A stretch of 64,000 bases of DNA, taken from Glaciihabitans sp. dw_435 (GTDB lineage Bacteria; Actinomycetota; Actinomycetes; Actinomycetales; Microbacteriaceae). This document shows, in pieces, positions 41,134-49,097 of this stretch. The stretch covers positions 62,001-126,000 of the forward strand of contig NZ_JAAVUZ010000004.1 in the NCBI RefSeq assembly GCF_018449675.1. The letters are read 5' to 3'. The translations under genes were made by a program, and so were the position numbers. Under the pieces are notes generated by a model. That model made no database searches, was not told the DNA's origin, and saw only the letters and a program-made list of their open reading frames with translations. Position 1 is the first letter of the stretch, and every line of letters starts with the position of its first letter.

Positions 41134-41667
41134 ATGTCAGACAGCATCACCATCACGGGTATCGTCGCAACGATCCCCAACGTCATCGAAACTTCGCAGA
41201 AGCTGTCCATCGCGAGTTTCCGGCTGGCATCAACCCACCGAAGGTTCGATCGCTCCACGGGAGCATGGGTCGATGGAGACACCAACTGGTACACCATCAC
41301 GGCGTTTCGACACCTCGCCACCAACATCGCTGCGTCCTTGCGCAAGGGAGAGCGGGTCATTGTCAGCGGCAGGCTCAAGATTCGCGATTGGTCGGCGGGC
41401 GATAAGTCTGGGACCAACATCGAAGTCGAAGCCGAGTCCCTTGGCCATGACCTCAGCTGGGGGACGACGACGTTTACCCGCGTAAGCCGAGCCGCTGCGG
41501 CGGTCGCGCCGCCCGCGTCATCAGAGTCGGGCCCCTCGACGGATTCAGAGCCGGATGAATTCGACGATATGGGCGCGAGCAGCCCGGAGCGAGGTCCCGA
41601 TGGCGAAGCCACGGCGGCCACAGCTGAGCTCTCACACGCCACGGGAGGGGAGGACAGTCCCTTCTGA
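41134..41667 (+). CDS. ssb: Single-stranded DNA-binding protein, accessory type
   Basis: A 177-residue OB-fold protein. The N-terminal domain (about 1-115) has TITGIVATIPNVIET, FRLASTHRRFD, WYTITAFRHLATNIAASLRKG and RVIVSGRLKIRDW, all typical of SSB. The tail is long, Ala/Ser/Glu-rich, and ends GGEDSPF, close to the acidic protein-binding tip of SSB (DDDIPF-like). It stands alone, not beside rpsF and rpsR, so it is likely a second SSB (SsbB-like) rather than the replication copy. ATG 41134 follows GGGAGG. Confidence 0.9.
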   Translation: MSDSITITGIVATIPNVIETSQKLSIASFRLASTHRRFDRSTGAWVDGDTNWYTITAFRHLATNIAASLRKGERVIVSGRLKIRDWSAGDKSGTNIEVEAESLGHDLSWGTTTFTRVSRAAAAVAPPASSESGPSTDSEPDEFDDMGASSPERGPDGEATAATAELSHATGGEDSPF

Positions 41668-41748
41668 CCGTGCAGCGTTTGTCCCGGATCCCACTCTAGA
41701 ATCGCCCTTGGAAGGACGCATGTGCGGCCTTGCGGAAGGGTCTAATCC

Positions 41749-42240
41749 ATGCGCGGTATATCCGGCGGACGTCTTGGTGTGAGTGTTGCCGCCACCGTTG
41801 GTGCCATCGCGCTGCTGTCGGGGTGCACGTCCGTCACTCCGGATCCCGCGCCAACGACGAGTGCTTCCGCCCCAGCGTCAGCGGGAGCCACGCCCTCGGC
41901 GTCGGCGACTCCGCTGGCACTTGACCCGCTTGGATCCGCGGACGACAACCTTGCTTACTTCGAGTCGGTCATGTCCTCGTATTTCACCAAGAATCCCAGC
42001 GCCAAAGGTAAGGCGATCATCGATCACCTGGCGAGCCTGGGATTTGCGAAGGACCACATGGAGGTAACTCCTGACAAGACGGCGGTGGGCCTGGACGCCG
42101 ACAACATCGAGTTCTCGGTCAAAATCAACAAGACCTGCCTGGTCGGTCAGACCGGGATTGTGCATTTCCACGCATTCGCTGCCCCGCTGCTGGCGAGCAA
42201 CACCTGTCTGATCGGTAAGACGCGCGCCATAGACTGGTAG
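41749..42240 (+). CDS. Small lipoprotein (DUF6993-like)
   Basis: A 163-residue exported lipoprotein: signal peptide with lipobox LLSGC (C26), a Pro/Ser/Ala/Thr linker (about 30-58) and a globular domain (about 62-163) with two cysteines (NKTCLVGQTG and NTCLIGKTRAIDW) that may form a disulfide. I recall this as the DUF6993 family, common in Microbacteriaceae, of unknown function. It ends 2 nt before ettA and may be cotranscribed. Confidence 0.78.
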   Translation: MRGISGGRLGVSVAATVGAIALLSGCTSVTPDPAPTTSASAPASAGATPSASATPLALDPLGSADDNLAYFESVMSSYFTKNPSAKGKAIIDHLASLGFAKDHMEVTPDKTAVGLDADNIEFSVKINKTCLVGQTGIVHFHAFAAPLLASNTCLIGKTRAIDW

Positions 42241-42242
42241 GC

Positions 42243-43925
42243 ATGGCCGAATATGTGTACTCGATGGTCCGCGCCCGAAAGGCAGTGGGCGACAAGCTCA
42301 TTCTCGACGATGTGACTATGTCATTCCTCCCGGGGGCGAAAATTGGCATTGTCGGCCCCAACGGCGCCGGTAAGTCAACCATCCTCAAGATCATGGCCGG
42401 GCTGGATACTCCCAGCAACGGCGAAGCACGACTGAGCCCCGGCTACACCGTGGGCATCCTGATGCAGGAGCCGGAGCTCGACGAGAGCAAGACCGTGCTC
42501 GAGAACGTGCAGGAGGGCGTCGGCCCGATCAAGGCGAAGGTCGATCGTTTCAACGAGATCTCCCTGGCAATGGCCGAGCCCGATGCGGACTTCGACGCCC
42601 TGCTGGCCGAGATGGGCGTTCTGCAGGAAGCAATCGATGCTGCCGACGCGTGGGACCTCGATTCCCAGCTGGAGCAGGCAATGGACGCCCTGCGCACCCC
42701 GCCCGGCGACTACTCCGTGGCAAACCTGTCCGGTGGAGAAAAGCGACGCGTCGCGCTCACCAAATTGCTGCTGCAGAAGCCCGACCTCTTGCTGCTCGAC
42801 GAGCCCACTAACCACCTCGATGCGGAGAGTGTTCTCTGGCTCGAGCAGCACCTCGCGAAGTACCCGGGCGCCGTGCTGGCAGTCACTCACGATAGGTACT
42901 TCCTTGATCACGTTGCGGAGTGGATCGCCGAGGTCGACCGCGGACACCTGTACCCGTACGAGGGCAACTACTCGACCTACCTGGAGAAGAAGGGCGCTCG
43001 CCTGGAAGTCCAGGGCAAGAAGGACGCCAAGCTGGCCAAGCGTCTGTCGTCCGAGCTCGAGTGGGTGCGGAGCAACGCAAAGGGCCGCCAGGTCAAGTCG
43101 AAGGCTCGCCTGGCGCGCTACGAAGAGATGGTCAACGAGGCAGAGAAGACGCGCAAGCTCGACTTCGAAGAGCTCGTAATCCCCGTGGGCCCGCGTCTCG
43201 GAGCTCAGGTCATCGACGCGAAGAACCTGAAAAAGGGCTTCGACGAGCGAGTCCTGATCAATGGCCTCAGCTTCACGCTTCCCCGCAACGGAATCGTCGG
43301 AGTGATCGGTCCCAACGGTGTGGGAAAGACCACGCTGTTCAAGACCATTACCGGACTCGAGCCCCTGGATTCCGGGGACCTGAAAATCGGTGACACCGTC
43401 GACATCTCGTACGTCGATCAGGATCGTGGCGGCATCGACCCCAATAAGACTCTCTGGGAGGTCGTCTCCGACGGTCAGGACTACATCCAGGTCGGAAAGA
43501 CCGAAATTCCGTCGCGCGGCTATGTGTCACAGTTCGGATTCAAGGGTCCCGACCAGCAAAAGAAGGCGGGCGTGCTTTCCGGTGGAGAGCGCAACCGGCT
43601 CAACCTGGCGCTGACGTTGAAGCAGGGCGGAAACCTGCTCCTGCTCGACGAACCGACCAATGACCTGGACGTCGAGACTCTCGGAAGCCTCGAGAACGCG
43701 CTCCTCGAGTTCCCCGGTTGCGCTGTGGTCATCACTCACGATCGGTGGTTCCTCGACCGCATCGCGACGCACATCCTCGCGTACGAGGGCACGGAAGAGA
43801 ACCCGTCCAACTGGCACTGGTTCGAGGGCAACTTCGAATCCTACGAAGAGAACAAGATCGAGCGCCTCGGGGCGGATGCCGGCAAGCCGAACCGTTCCAC
43901 CTACCGCAAGCTCACCCGCGACTAG
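42243..43925 (+). CDS. ettA: Energy-dependent translational throttle protein EttA (ABC-F)
   Basis: A 560-residue soluble ABC-F protein with two ATPase cassettes that binds the ribosomal E site. Cassette 1: Walker A GPNGAGKS, signature NLSGGEKRRVAL, Walker B LLLLDEPTNHLD. Cassette 2: GPNGVGKT, VLSGGERNRLNL, LLLLDEPTNDLD. Between them lie the arm and linker, including the KKGARLEVQGKKDAK and SSELEWVRSNAKGRQVKSKARL (split) stretch typical of EttA. It starts 2 nt after the lipoprotein gene. No change in catalytic glutamates is seen. Confidence 0.96.
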   Translation: MAEYVYSMVRARKAVGDKLILDDVTMSFLPGAKIGIVGPNGAGKSTILKIMAGLDTPSNGEARLSPGYTVGILMQEPELDESKTVLENVQEGVGPIKAKVDRFNEISLAMAEPDADFDALLAEMGVLQEAIDAADAWDLDSQLEQAMDALRTPPGDYSVANLSGGEKRRVALTKLLLQKPDLLLLDEPTNHLDAESVLWLEQHLAKYPGAVLAVTHDRYFLDHVAEWIAEVDRGHLYPYEGNYSTYLEKKGARLEVQGKKDAKLAKRLSSELEWVRSNAKGRQVKSKARLARYEEMVNEAEKTRKLDFEELVIPVGPRLGAQVIDAKNLKKGFDERVLINGLSFTLPRNGIVGVIGPNGVGKTTLFKTITGLEPLDSGDLKIGDTVDISYVDQDRGGIDPNKTLWEVVSDGQDYIQVGKTEIPSRGYVSQFGFKGPDQQKKAGVLSGGERNRLNLALTLKQGGNLLLLDEPTNDLDVETLGSLENALLEFPGCAVVITHDRWFLDRIATHILAYEGTEENPSNWHWFEGNFESYEENKIERLGADAGKPNRSTYRKLTRD

Positions 43926-43931
43926 CAATCT

Positions 43932-43968
43932 GACGGGGCGTGACGCCAGTGCGGCGCCGCGCCCCGTC
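43932..43968. terminator. Hairpin after ettA
   Basis: GACGGGGCG pairs with CGCCCCGTC, enclosing a GC-rich inner region, 7 nt after the ettA stop. No T run. Confidence 0.6.
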
Positions 43969-44019
43969 GGATGACACATCAGGCGGAGTGTCGGTGCCGC
44001 CATCGATCAGGGGAGCAGC

Positions 44020-44496
44020 ATGACGCGACTCAATATTCAGATACCGCTGCGATGGTCGGACTTCGACGCGTACGCACACGTCAACAACGCTGAGATGCTG
44101 CGTCTTCTCGAGGAGGCCCGCATCCAGGCGTTCTGGCGGCCGGACGCCGGTAGCGCTCCGGGAGCGGCAACGGCGATTCTGGATGCCCGCCCCGGTGCCG
44201 AATCGATCGGGCTGATTGCCCGCCAGGAGATCGAGTACCTCGCTCCGATTCCGTACATGCGCCAACCCATCGACATCGAGATGTGGATTGGGAGGATCGG
44301 CGGCGCCAGCCTCGAGATCTGTTACGAGTTGTATTCTCCGATCGGCGTCACCCCTCGCGTGCTGTTCACCCGCGCTGCCACCACTCTCGTGATGGTGACC
44401 GCGGCGACGGGTCGTCCCCAGCGGATCACTCCCGACCTTCGTGACGCGTGGGCTCCGTACGTCGAGGAACCTGTAACCTTCACCAAACGGGGCTGA
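44020..44496 (+). CDS. Acyl-CoA thioesterase, hotdog (4HBT) fold
   Basis: A 158-residue hotdog protein. IPLRWSDFDAYAHVNNAEMLRLLEEAR includes the D-x-D-x-x-H-V-N catalytic region (D at about 13, H at about 20) followed by the central helix; ARQEIEYLAPIPYMRQPIDIE and the C-terminal strand with TTLVMVTAATGRPQRI complete the fold. It hydrolyses an acyl-CoA thioester, substrate unknown. ATG 44020 follows GGGGAG. Confidence 0.9.
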   Translation: MTRLNIQIPLRWSDFDAYAHVNNAEMLRLLEEARIQAFWRPDAGSAPGAATAILDARPGAESIGLIARQEIEYLAPIPYMRQPIDIEMWIGRIGGASLEICYELYSPIGVTPRVLFTRAATTLVMVTAATGRPQRITPDLRDAWAPYVEEPVTFTKRG

Positions 44497-44665
44497 CCTG
44501 CGCGAAACGCGGGAGCTTCGTGACACTCCGTCGCGGTCGAGGTAAAAAATATGGCCTCCTGCGGCCAATGACCGGATTTGTCCATAACCGAATCGCGACT
44601 TCGACCGACACTGGATAGCGAAGACCGTCTCACGATGACGGTCTCGAATCTGGTTGAGGATGATC
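44497..44665. other. Intergenic region with leader hairpin
   Basis: 169 nt, locally A-richer at 44541-44552 (GTAAAAAATATG). AGACCGTC-TCACGAT-GACGGTCT (44622-44644) forms an 8-bp hairpin shortly before the ribosome binding site of the small gene at 44666. Confidence 0.45.
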
Positions 44666-44908
44666 ATGTCGCAATCGCACGCCCGTCGTTTCGAGCGCAC
44701 CTTCGTGCCCGCCCCGAAGACGCCCGAGGTTCCCGCCCAGGAGATCGACCACACGGTGATCACCCGCGTCTCCGCCCTCGGTGAACCGTTCAATGACCGT
44801 TTCGGTGACGGACGTCGCACGAGCTCGATGCGCGACGGTGACGGCGATTCCCGCCAGCGCGGCCTCGGCATTTATGGCTCGCCTGATCGCCGGTTCGAAG
44901 CCCGCTGA
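44666..44908 (+). CDS. Small basic hypothetical protein
   Basis: An 80-residue Arg/Asp-rich, probably disordered soluble protein. ATG 44666 has GAGGA 8 nt upstream. There is no recognised domain; the C-terminal half (RFGDGRRTSSMRDGDGDSRQ) is highly charged. Coding is supported by high third-position GC, the leader hairpin and the strong terminator just after it. It might bind nucleic acid, but that is only a guess from composition. Confidence 0.6.
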   Translation: MSQSHARRFERTFVPAPKTPEVPAQEIDHTVITRVSALGEPFNDRFGDGRRTSSMRDGDGDSRQRGLGIYGSPDRRFEAR

Positions 44909-44949
44909 TTCGCCCACAGCTTTCACGCCGCGCGCTCCGCGCCGGCGCA

Positions 44950-44989
44950 AGAACGCCCCGCCCTCATCTCTGTGAGGGCGGGGCGTTCT
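44950..44989. terminator. Strong terminator between convergent genes
   Basis: A perfect 17-bp stem (AGAACGCCCCGCCCTCA with its complement) with a six-base loop, followed on the plus strand by CGCGTTTTA. Serves the small gene at 44666 and probably rpmJ on the other strand. Confidence 0.88.
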
Positions 44990-45004
44990 CGCGTTTTAGG
45001 CTGA

Positions 45005-45133
45005 CTAGCCCTGGCGGGTCTTCATGCGCGGGTTGAGGCGGTTGATCACGAAGGTGCGTCCACGGCGGCGCACCACCTGGGAACCGGGAACCTGCTTGAG
45101 CGTGTGGAGCGAGTTGCGAACCTGCATGGCCAT
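45005..45133 (-). CDS. rpmJ: Ribosomal protein bL36, cysteine-free (zinc-independent) type
   Basis: A 42-residue ribosomal protein (40 if ATG 45127 is used, which gives the canonical MQVRNSL start). The body matches type-B bL36: [20 protein letters not shown] then [18 protein letters not shown]. The zinc-binding cysteines of the normal C+ form are absent, so this is the C- paralogue used when zinc is scarce. It stands alone, not in the spc/alpha operon. A palindrome lies 12-24 nt upstream. A leaderless transcript is possible. Confidence 0.93.
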   Translation of the reverse strand: MAMQVRNSLHTLKQVPGSQVVRRRGRTFVINRLNPRMKTRQG

Positions 45134-45140
45134 CCAATCG

Positions 45141-45161
45141 TATTGAGAACTATTCTCTATA
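45141..45161 (-). promoter_or_regulatory. Candidate Zur operator upstream of rpmJ
   Basis: GAGAA-CTA-TTCTC (45145-45157) within TGAGAACTATTCTCT resembles the actinobacterial Zur box (TGAAAATGATTTTCA type; 10 of 15 positions by eye). It lies right before a zinc-free ribosomal protein gene, the classic Zur target. Confidence 0.55.
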
Positions 45162-45200
45162 ACCGGAGTTAGCCGCGCAGTATTCCCTTGGACGGACTGA

Positions 45201-45854
45201 TCAGACGCCCGCGCCACCCAGATCATCGGGAGAGTGGATGCCCCGGGCTGGGGTGCGATCCCGAGAGCTCTGCGAACCCGTCAGTCGGGTTATCCCACGG
45301 GTCACCAGCACGGCGCCGAGCGCGACCAGCGCGCCCGAGATGATGATCGTCAACACCCAGGCGAGAGCGCGCCAGGCACCCACGCCCACGGACAGCTCCG
45401 AGACGGTGGTCAGAAGCGTGGCAATGCCGACGATGACCGCGACCGCGCCCCACACGACGAGAAGAATGGGGTTGCCGCCGCGGGAGCGTGCTGCCGGAGT
45501 CGCGGCGGCCGCGGCCGTTGTTGCCTGTGGGAGCGCCAGCGTCGGCGCCACGGAGGCGTCGGGGACGAGGAGACGATGCACCCGGGCAACCTCGTCGTCC
45601 GAGAAGTTCTCCAGGCGCAGCCAGCCCGCGCCGATGCCGGGGTGTCCGTAGTAGTACACGCCTTCGTATTCCGTCGGGCGCGGGGCGAGCGGGAAGATCT
45701 GGCGTGCGACAGACTCCTCGAGCGGCGCCATGGGGAAGGGCGTGTACGGCATGGTGAACTGGCGCACGTCGGGGGTGCCGTTTGCGTCGTGGCTCTGGAA
45801 AATGCCGATGCGGCGGCTGAGATCGGCGGGGGAGTACTGCTGTGTATCGGTCAT
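45201..45854 (-). CDS. Two-helix membrane protein of unknown function
   Basis: A 217-residue protein: N-terminal soluble domain (about 1-100, with [20 protein letters not shown] and [18 protein letters not shown]), an Ala/Thr/Pro linker (about 105-125) and two transmembrane helices (about 128-150 and 162-187), ending in a charged tail. No family recognised. It overlaps the acyl-CoA thioesterase gene by 4 nt (ATGA), so the two form an operon. Confidence 0.75.
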   Translation of the reverse strand: MTDTQQYSPADLSRRIGIFQSHDANGTPDVRQFTMPYTPFPMAPLEESVARQIFPLAPRPTEYEGVYYYGHPGIGAGWLRLENFSDDEVARVHRLLVPDASVAPTLALPQATTAAAAATPAARSRGGNPILLVVWGAVAVIVGIATLLTTVSELSVGVGAWRALAWVLTIIISGALVALGAVLVTRGITRLTGSQSSRDRTPARGIHSPDDLGGAGV

Positions 45855-46720
45855 TCGCTTGGTACCCGGACCATTCCTTCTTGGGCGACGCTCGCGATCA
45901 GAGCGCCATCACGGCTATAGATGCGACCGAGGGACAGGCCTCGACCGCCTTTCGCATTCGGAGACTCCTGCACGTACAGCATCCACTCATCAACTCGGGA
46001 AAACCTGTGCCACCACATCGCGTGGTCGAGACTCGCGGCTTTCAGGCCCGGCGTTCCCCACGCGACACCGTGTGCACGCATGATGGGTTCGAGGATCGAG
46101 TAGTCGCTCGCGTACGCCAGCGCTGCGCGGTGCAGATTCGGATCGTCGGGCATCGGGCCGATCGCCTTGATCCACACGGCCTGGTGGGGCACGTGCGCCC
46201 CCTCCACGCTGAAGTAGATGGGCGAGGGAACGTGTCGCATGTCGAACGCGCGCTCGGTAGCCCAGTAGTGGGCGATCGGGTGGTCAACACCCTCCAACGA
46301 TTCGGCAGCACTCGGCAGCGTTTCCGGGTCCGGGATTCCCTCGGGCATGGCCGTCTGGTGCTCGAGTCCCTCGTCCTCGTCCTGGAACGAGGCGATGAGG
46401 GACAGGATCGGCACGCCCTTCTGGTACGCCTGTGTTCGGCGCGTGGAAAACGAGCGGCCGTCGTGGATCCGGTCTACCGAGAAGGTGATCGGCAGTGTGA
46501 CATCCCCGGGTCTCAAAAAATAGCCGTGCATGGAGTGGATGATCCGGTCGGCGTCAACCGTGCGCATGGCGGCCAACAGGGACTGCGCAAGCACCTGCCC
46601 GCCAAAGACTCTGCCCAGCGGTTGCCACTGGCTCGGACCGGTGAAAATGTCTTCGGAGGTGCGGGCACCGGTGTCGGTGAGATCGAGGGCAGCCAGCAGT
46701 CCCGACAATGGGTCACTCAT
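45851..46720 (-). CDS. tesB: Acyl-CoA thioesterase II
   Basis: A 289-residue double-hotdog enzyme that cleaves medium- and long-chain acyl-CoA. The blocks GRVFGGQVLAQSLLAA (about 34-49), SMHGYFLRPGD, and YQKGVPILSLIASFQ match TesB; catalytic residues of the family fall in the second hotdog (SLDHAMWWHRFSRVDEWMLY, with D and H). ATG 46720 is chosen; the upstream frame is short and atypical. It overlaps the gene at 45201 by 4 nt and diverges by only 21 nt from 46742. Confidence 0.94.
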   Translation of the reverse strand: MSDPLSGLLAALDLTDTGARTSEDIFTGPSQWQPLGRVFGGQVLAQSLLAAMRTVDADRIIHSMHGYFLRPGDVTLPITFSVDRIHDGRSFSTRRTQAYQKGVPILSLIASFQDEDEGLEHQTAMPEGIPDPETLPSAAESLEGVDHPIAHYWATERAFDMRHVPSPIYFSVEGAHVPHQAVWIKAIGPMPDDPNLHRAALAYASDYSILEPIMRAHGVAWGTPGLKAASLDHAMWWHRFSRVDEWMLYVQESPNAKGGRGLSLGRIYSRDGALIASVAQEGMVRVPSE

Positions 46721-46741
46721 GCCCTGTAGTTTAGATCGCAG

Positions 46742-47419
46742 ATGAGCCCCACATTCACTCTCCAAGATGCCCTCTCCCTGCGCGACCTGCAGGTTTTCCT
46801 CGGGCGCGCCATGCGCGTCGAGGACGGTTCCGTGCGCCTGATTGCCGCCAATGGTGTTCTGGCGGTGTATGTCGCGGTGTTCTATCCCATCGGACTGCTC
46901 GACCAGGCGCCCACGGTGCTCGGTCTGCGCACGTTCGAGGTGTTCAATACCGACGATTTCGATGCCGTTGTTCCCGTTCGCTCGCTGCTCGAGCGGGTCA
47001 ACCGCCTCGAAGAATTGGTGACGGATGACACGGAGCCGGTCACTGTGACCCTGCCGCTCCAGGTCAACACCGTCACCTGGGCCGCGATCTCACCGCCGCG
47101 TGGCGGCTGGGTGACGTTGCCCCCGGCCCGCGCCGAATTAATGGCGACGGTAGCCAAGGCCGGGATCGAGGAGGTCGCCGAGGCTGTGCCCACCGGCACC
47201 GGTGAACAGATCGTGCACCGGGTGCGCTCCGAGGTGTGGGGTCGCGAGATCGAGGGGCTCGAGCACGTGCCCGCCGGTGGCGCGTTCGCCGCCCTGTCGC
47301 TGGGATTCCTCGGGTCCGTGCCATCCGTCGCCATCTTCGAGACCGGTCCGTGGACCCGGCTCACCACGCCTCTTGGACACGTGCTGATCAAGCGCCGCGC
47401 CTGGACGCTCGCCCGCTAA
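46742..47419 (+). CDS. Hypothetical soluble protein
   Basis: A 225-residue protein, mixed alpha/beta, without signal peptide or membrane segment. Recognisable blocks are SLRDLQVFLGRAMRVEDGSVRL (split), DFDAVVPVRSLLERV, and TTPLGHVLIKRRAWTLAR. I believe it is a conserved actinobacterial hypothetical, but I cannot name a domain. It is divergent from tesB with a 21-nt spacer, so it may be leaderless. Confidence 0.75.
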   Translation: MSPTFTLQDALSLRDLQVFLGRAMRVEDGSVRLIAANGVLAVYVAVFYPIGLLDQAPTVLGLRTFEVFNTDDFDAVVPVRSLLERVNRLEELVTDDTEPVTVTLPLQVNTVTWAAISPPRGGWVTLPPARAELMATVAKAGIEEVAEAVPTGTGEQIVHRVRSEVWGREIEGLEHVPAGGAFAALSLGFLGSVPSVAIFETGPWTRLTTPLGHVLIKRRAWTLAR

Positions 47420-47443
47420 CGACGGAGCCTCACTGCTGCGGTG

Positions 47444-48073
47444 CTAGAGCCCCAGCGCCATTCGTGTGCCAAGGGTCAGCATGACCAGCGCGATGATGAC
47501 GTCAAGCACCCGCCACGACGCCGGCCGGGCGAAAAACGGACGCAGAAGCCTCGCCCCGTAACCGAGCGAAAAGAACCACAGGAAGCTACCGGCGATGGCT
47601 CCCGCAGCCCACCACCAGCACTCGTCCACGCCCTGCTGGTTCGCGACGGAGCCGAGGAAGATCACGGTGTCCAGGTACACGTGGGGATTGAGCCAGGTCA
47701 GGGCGATCATGGTGGTGATCGCCACGCGGGTGGTGGTCACTGTCGCCGGGGTGTCCGTCACGAGTGCGGCGGGGCGGATGGCACGGACCGCCGCGATAAC
47801 TCCGTACACCAGCAGAAAACCCGATCCGACGATGCGAATCACGATGAGTGCCATCGGCGCCGCGGAGATGATCGCCCCGATGCCGAGAACGCCGGCCACG
47901 ATCAACACCGCGTCGGAGAGTGCGCAGATCAGCACCATGGGCAGGATCGACCGTTCGCGCTTTTCGATCCCGAGGCGCAGGAGGTACGCATTCTGGGAGC
48001 CGATCGCGACGATCAGCGAGAGCCCGGTGCCCAGCCCGAAGAGTGCGGGCAGGAGGGTCGTCGCGAAGCTCAT
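47444..48073 (-). CDS. LysE/ArgO-family amino-acid exporter
   Basis: A 209-residue membrane protein with six transmembrane helices. GLSLIVAIGSQNAYLLRLG (about 18-36) contains the LysE signature AIGSQNA(Y/F). The middle has TWLNPHVYLDT, also conserved. It exports basic amino acids such as lysine and arginine. ATG 48073 is used; the in-frame ATG 24 nt upstream adds residues not seen in the family. It is divergent from the ArgP/LysG-type regulator. Confidence 0.93.
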   Translation of the reverse strand: MSFATTLLPALFGLGTGLSLIVAIGSQNAYLLRLGIEKRERSILPMVLICALSDAVLIVAGVLGIGAIISAAPMALIVIRIVGSGFLLVYGVIAAVRAIRPAALVTDTPATVTTTRVAITTMIALTWLNPHVYLDTVIFLGSVANQQGVDECWWWAAGAIAGSFLWFFSLGYGARLLRPFFARPASWRVLDVIIALVMLTLGTRMALGL

Positions 48074-48141
48074 GCTGCAACCGTAGGAGGCGTTCATTGT
48101 TCAGTACAGCTACAGTTTCTTACGATACCTAAGCGAGGCTA
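48074..48141. promoter_or_regulatory. Divergent lysE/argP promoter region
   Basis: 68 bp between the exporter and its regulator. It holds AT-rich stretches (TTCAGTACAGCTACAGTTTCTT and TACGATACC) of the type used by LysR-type regulators, but no exact T-N11-A box is certain. Confidence 0.4.
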
Positions 48142-49065
48142 ATGATGGCATTCCAGCTCGACCAGCTGCGCACGTTACTCGTGCTCGTCGAAGAGGGAAC
48201 CTTCGATGCGGCCGCGGGGCGCCTCCGCGTGACGGCGTCCGCCATCTCCCAGCGCGTGAAGGCGATGGAGCAGGCCGCCGGGCAGATCCTCGTGCAGCGA
48301 ACTAATCCCGTTGTCGCCACCGCCGCGGGCGACATCGTGCTGCGCCTCGCGCGACAGGTGCAGGTGCTGGAGCACGACACCGAGACCGAACTCGCCCGTG
48401 GCATCCACCAGGGCGGACGCGTGTCGATAGCCCTGGCCGTCAACGCCGACTCCCTCGCCACCTGGTTCCTCGAGGCTCTCGCGGTGCTGACTCCCACCGT
48501 GGACGCGGTTTTCGACCTGGTGCGGGACGACCAGGAGCACACGACGGCCCTCCTGCGCTCGGGAACGGTCATGGCCGCGATCACCTCGACCGCGGAGCCG
48601 GTGCAGGGCTGCACGTCCACCCCGCTGGGGATCATGCGGTATCGCGCGGTGTGCTCGACGGCCTTCGCCGACCGGTGGCTGACTGGCGGCGTGCCGAAAC
48701 GAACGGATGCCCCGGAGATCCGGGCCCGGTTCGCCGACGCGCCCGTGGTCAACTTCGACCGCAAGGACGAACTGCAGCACGACTTCCTGCGAACGGTCAT
48801 GGGAATTGCCGCGCGACCGCCGCGGCACTACGTGCCCACCTCCTCGGATTTTGCCCGCGCGGTGGTGCTCGGACTCGGGTGGGCCCTGCTGCCGGAACAG
48901 CAGTGCCTCGCCGAACTCCGCAGCGGGGCGCTGATCGAACTCGCACCCGACGACCCCGTCGACGTCCAGCTCTACTGGCAGCGATGGAACCTTCCCTCTC
49001 CGCTTCTGGATGAAATCTCCGCGGTCGTTCACGAGACGGCCAGGGGCAGCCTTCTCGCTCTCTAG
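48142..49065 (+). CDS. LysR-family regulator, ArgP/LysG type
   Basis: A 307-residue transcription factor. The N-terminal helix-turn-helix (about 1-62) has LRTLLVLVEEGTFDAAAGRLRV and SAISQRVKAMEQAAGQ. The ArgP-type effector domain follows (about 90-295). Its divergent LysE exporter gene shows it senses basic amino acids and activates export, as LysG does in Corynebacterium. ATG 48142 is followed by ATG 48145; either may be used. Confidence 0.93.
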   Translation: MMAFQLDQLRTLLVLVEEGTFDAAAGRLRVTASAISQRVKAMEQAAGQILVQRTNPVVATAAGDIVLRLARQVQVLEHDTETELARGIHQGGRVSIALAVNADSLATWFLEALAVLTPTVDAVFDLVRDDQEHTTALLRSGTVMAAITSTAEPVQGCTSTPLGIMRYRAVCSTAFADRWLTGGVPKRTDAPEIRARFADAPVVNFDRKDELQHDFLRTVMGIAARPPRHYVPTSSDFARAVVLGLGWALLPEQQCLAELRSGALIELAPDDPVDVQLYWQRWNLPSPLLDEISAVVHETARGSLLAL

Positions 49066-49097
49066 GGCGTGTCACCGCCGCTAGGGTGAGAGGGATC

